Below, one piece after another: positions 62,595 to 64,000 of a stretch of DNA of 64,000 bases; within the stretch, counting starts at the first letter, position 1, and every line of letters begins with the position of its first letter. The translations under genes were made by a program, and so were the position numbers. This DNA comes from Streptomyces flavofungini. Its GTDB lineage: Bacteria; Actinomycetota; Actinomycetes; Streptomycetales; Streptomycetaceae. Location of the stretch: the NCBI RefSeq assembly GCF_014650815.1, contig NZ_BMVR01000007.1:378976-442975 (forward strand), read 5' to 3'. The notes beneath the pieces are model-generated. The model made no database searches and was not told the DNA's origin. It was given only the letters and a program-made list of their open reading frames with translations.

Positions 62595-63155
62595 CTATCC
62601 CTGCGACGGCCCGCGGGTCAGCACCGCGCTCGCGACGACATCGAAGAGATGGTCGGCGCGGGGCGCGAGCGAGGGCTGGTCGTTGAGCCATGCGAGCGCT
62701 CCGACCAGTGCGAACAGATCGGTGCCGTCGATGTCGGCCCGCGCCGCGCCCGCGGCCTGGGCGCGGGTGAGGAGGCGGGTGCCCGCCGCGCGCATCGCGA
62801 CGCACGAAGCGTGGAGCGCGGACTCGGGATCTTCGATGGCGGCCACCATCAGTGTCACGACGCCCCGGTACTCATGCGCGCCCGCGACGCAGTCGCGCAG
62901 CCACGAGAGGAGCGCGTCCGCGGGCGAACCGGGCGTCTCGAGCGCGGCCGCCCGCGCCGCCAACTCGTCGAACCTCGCGCGCAGCAGGACCTCTAGCAGC
63001 GCCTCGCGCGTCGGGAAGTGGCGGTACAGCGTGCCGAGGCCGACGCCGGCCCTGCGGGCGACATCGCGCAGTGACGCGTCGGCGCCCTGCTCGGCCACGA
63101 CGTCGCGCGCGACGACGAGCAGGTGGTCGTAGTTCTTCTTCGCGTCGGCTCGCAT
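62595..63155 (-). CDS. TetR-family regulator
   Basis: A 186-residue TetR protein. The helix-turn-helix is VVARDVVAEQGADASLRDVARRAGVGLGTLYRHFPTREALLEVLL. ATG 63155 has GAGG seven bases upstream; ATG 63173 is less likely. It is divergent from the oxidoreductase gene and faces a double palindrome at 63198-63235, which is its probable operator. Confidence 0.92.
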   Translation of the reverse strand: MRADAKKNYDHLLVVARDVVAEQGADASLRDVARRAGVGLGTLYRHFPTREALLEVLLRARFDELAARAAALETPGSPADALLSWLRDCVAGAHEYRGVVTLMVAAIEDPESALHASCVAMRAAGTRLLTRAQAAGAARADIDGTDLFALVGALAWLNDQPSLAPRADHLFDVVASAVLTRGPSQG

Positions 63156-63197
63156 GTGCCTTCCTCGCCCCATCTCCCGCCAGGTCTTCCTTGCCAA

Positions 63198-63235
63198 GCG
63201 GAGCAGTGCTCCATATATTCGGAGCACTGCTCCGC
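63198..63235 (+). promoter_or_regulatory. Double palindromic operator for the TetR regulator
   Basis: GCGGAGCAGTGCTCC (63198-63212) and its exact reverse complement (63221-63235) are separated by ATATATTC. Each half contains a 13-base palindrome, GGAGCANTGCTCC, with centres at 63206 and 63227, 21 bases apart. It lies between the divergent TetR and oxidoreductase starts. Such spacing (two helical turns) suits two TetR dimers on one face of DNA. Confidence 0.9.
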
Positions 63236-63269
63236 TAAGGATAGTCCGCTGCAGGGAAAGGTGACAGCC

Positions 63270-64000
63270 ATGCCCACAGGCACGATGAAGGCGATCCGGG
63301 TCCACGAGTTCGGCGGCCCCGAGGTGCTGCGCGACGACGAGGTGCCCATTCCCGAGCCGGGCCCCGGTGAGGTGCTCGTGCGCGTGCGCGCGGTGGGCAT
63401 CAATCCGCCCGACTGGTACGTGCGCGAAGGCATGCGGAACATACCGCCGGACAAGAGGCCGACGCTGACGCTGCCCGCCATCCTGGGGACGGACGTGTCG
63501 GGCGTCGTCGAGGCCGTCGCCCCGGACGTGCGCGGCTTCGCCGTCGGCGACGAGGTCTTCGGTCTCCTGCGCTTTCCCAGCCTTGAGGGCAGCGCGTACG
63601 CCGAGTACGTCGCCGCGCCCGCCGCGCACCTCGCCCGCAAGCCCGCTCACGTGGACCATGTGCACGCCGCCGGGGTGCCGATGGCAGGGCTCACCGCGTG
63701 GCAGTTCCTGATCGAGCTCGGACACGATCACCCGTCGCCGTTCCAGGCGGCACGCCATCGCCCGTTGCCGCTGAACACCGGGACGACGGTGCTCATCAAC
63801 GGCGCGGCGGGCGGCGTGGGGCACTTCGCGCTGCAGCTCGCCAAGTGGAAGGGCGCGCGCGTCGTCGCGGTCGCCTCGGGCGGGCACGAGTCGTTCCTGC
63901 GCGAGCTGGGCGCCGACGAGTTCATCGACTACACGAAGAACCGTCCCGAGGACGTCGTGCGCGATGTCGACCTCGTGCTCGACGCCGTCGGCGGTCGGGG
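63270..64000 (+). CDS. Zinc-independent alcohol dehydrogenase / quinone oxidoreductase (partial)
   Basis: An MDR-family oxidoreductase truncated by the window end after about 243 residues. It begins MPTGTMKAIRVHEFGGPEVL and has LGTDVSGVVEAVAPDVRGFAVGDEVFG and the cofactor loop VLINGAAGGVGHFALQLAKWKGARVVAVAS. It lacks the zinc-binding Cys cluster, so it is a quinone-oxidoreductase-type NADPH enzyme. GGAAAGG lies nine bases before ATG 63270. It is divergent from the TetR gene and is likely its target. Confidence 0.9.
   Translation, partial: MPTGTMKAIRVHEFGGPEVLRDDEVPIPEPGPGEVLVRVRAVGINPPDWYVREGMRNIPPDKRPTLTLPAILGTDVSGVVEAVAPDVRGFAVGDEVFGLLRFPSLEGSAYAEYVAAPAAHLARKPAHVDHVHAAGVPMAGLTAWQFLIELGHDHPSPFQAARHRPLPLNTGTTVLINGAAGGVGHFALQLAKWKGARVVAVASGGHESFLRELGADEFIDYTKNRPEDVVRDVDLVLDAVGGR

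Overview
The window is very GC-rich, with dense genes, frequent GTG/TTG starts and purine-rich ribosome sites. It carries a NarL-type two-component pair, Streptomyces-style LysR/TetR divergent pairs and class III lanthipeptide-type synthetases. It reads as Streptomyces or a close actinomycete, probably an accessory (arm-like) region, because natural-product genes, orphan enzymes and decaying genes are mixed together. No rRNA, tRNA, CRISPR or complete insertion sequence was recognised.

Layout. 1-7864: right-hand part of a biosynthetic operon, cut by the window edge: the tail of one ATP-grasp protein, a second complete ATP-grasp protein, a one-module adenylation-carrier-thioesterase protein, a sugar-epimerase-like protein, an acyltransferase-like/HisC-like aminotransferase fusion and a cupin. 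7883-17024: anti-sigma-type ATPase, a propeller protein with an MFS pump, a metallophosphoesterase, an XRE-like regulator, a LysR/SDR divergent pair, an APH-like kinase and a cytochrome P450. 17085-20178: an apparently 5'-truncated sensor kinase divergent from a MacB-like ABC pair. 20340-31264: secreted phosphodiesterase, blasticidin-S-deaminase-like protein, parvulin, an orphan carbamoyltransferase, a serine hydrolase and small enzymes.

31375-43843 is the most interesting region: a lanthipeptide-like locus. Reading leftwards it holds a radical SAM protein, a degenerate LanKC-like protein (36851-39454), two 31-residue precursor peptides too short for normal gene calling (36750-36845 and 36588-36683), a second LanKC with intact catalytic residues (33784-36345), an MFS exporter and a two-domain esterase. 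A NarL-type sensor kinase and response regulator diverge from it. The precursors share the leader motif EIL(D/E)LQELEEET and the core block SLWPCANS, with a single Cys. The degenerate LanKC has lost lyase lysines and all kinase catalytic residues, so I infer that the two synthetases work as an active enzyme plus a pseudoenzyme partner.

43794-64000: methyltransferase, a QueD-like enzyme with a truncated PfkB remnant, MFS pump, secreted propeller protein, RidA-like protein, lipase, a frameshifted remnant, an AlkZ-like protein, an MmpS-like lipoprotein, a decayed narG joined to a TDT-transporter remnant, a small secreted protein, an NCS1 permease/TetR/amidohydrolase group, a LysR/aminotransferase pair and a TetR/oxidoreductase pair with a striking double palindrome. 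A recurring oddity is short tandem repeats, often of 18 bp, directly at or just before start codons in several unrelated genes.
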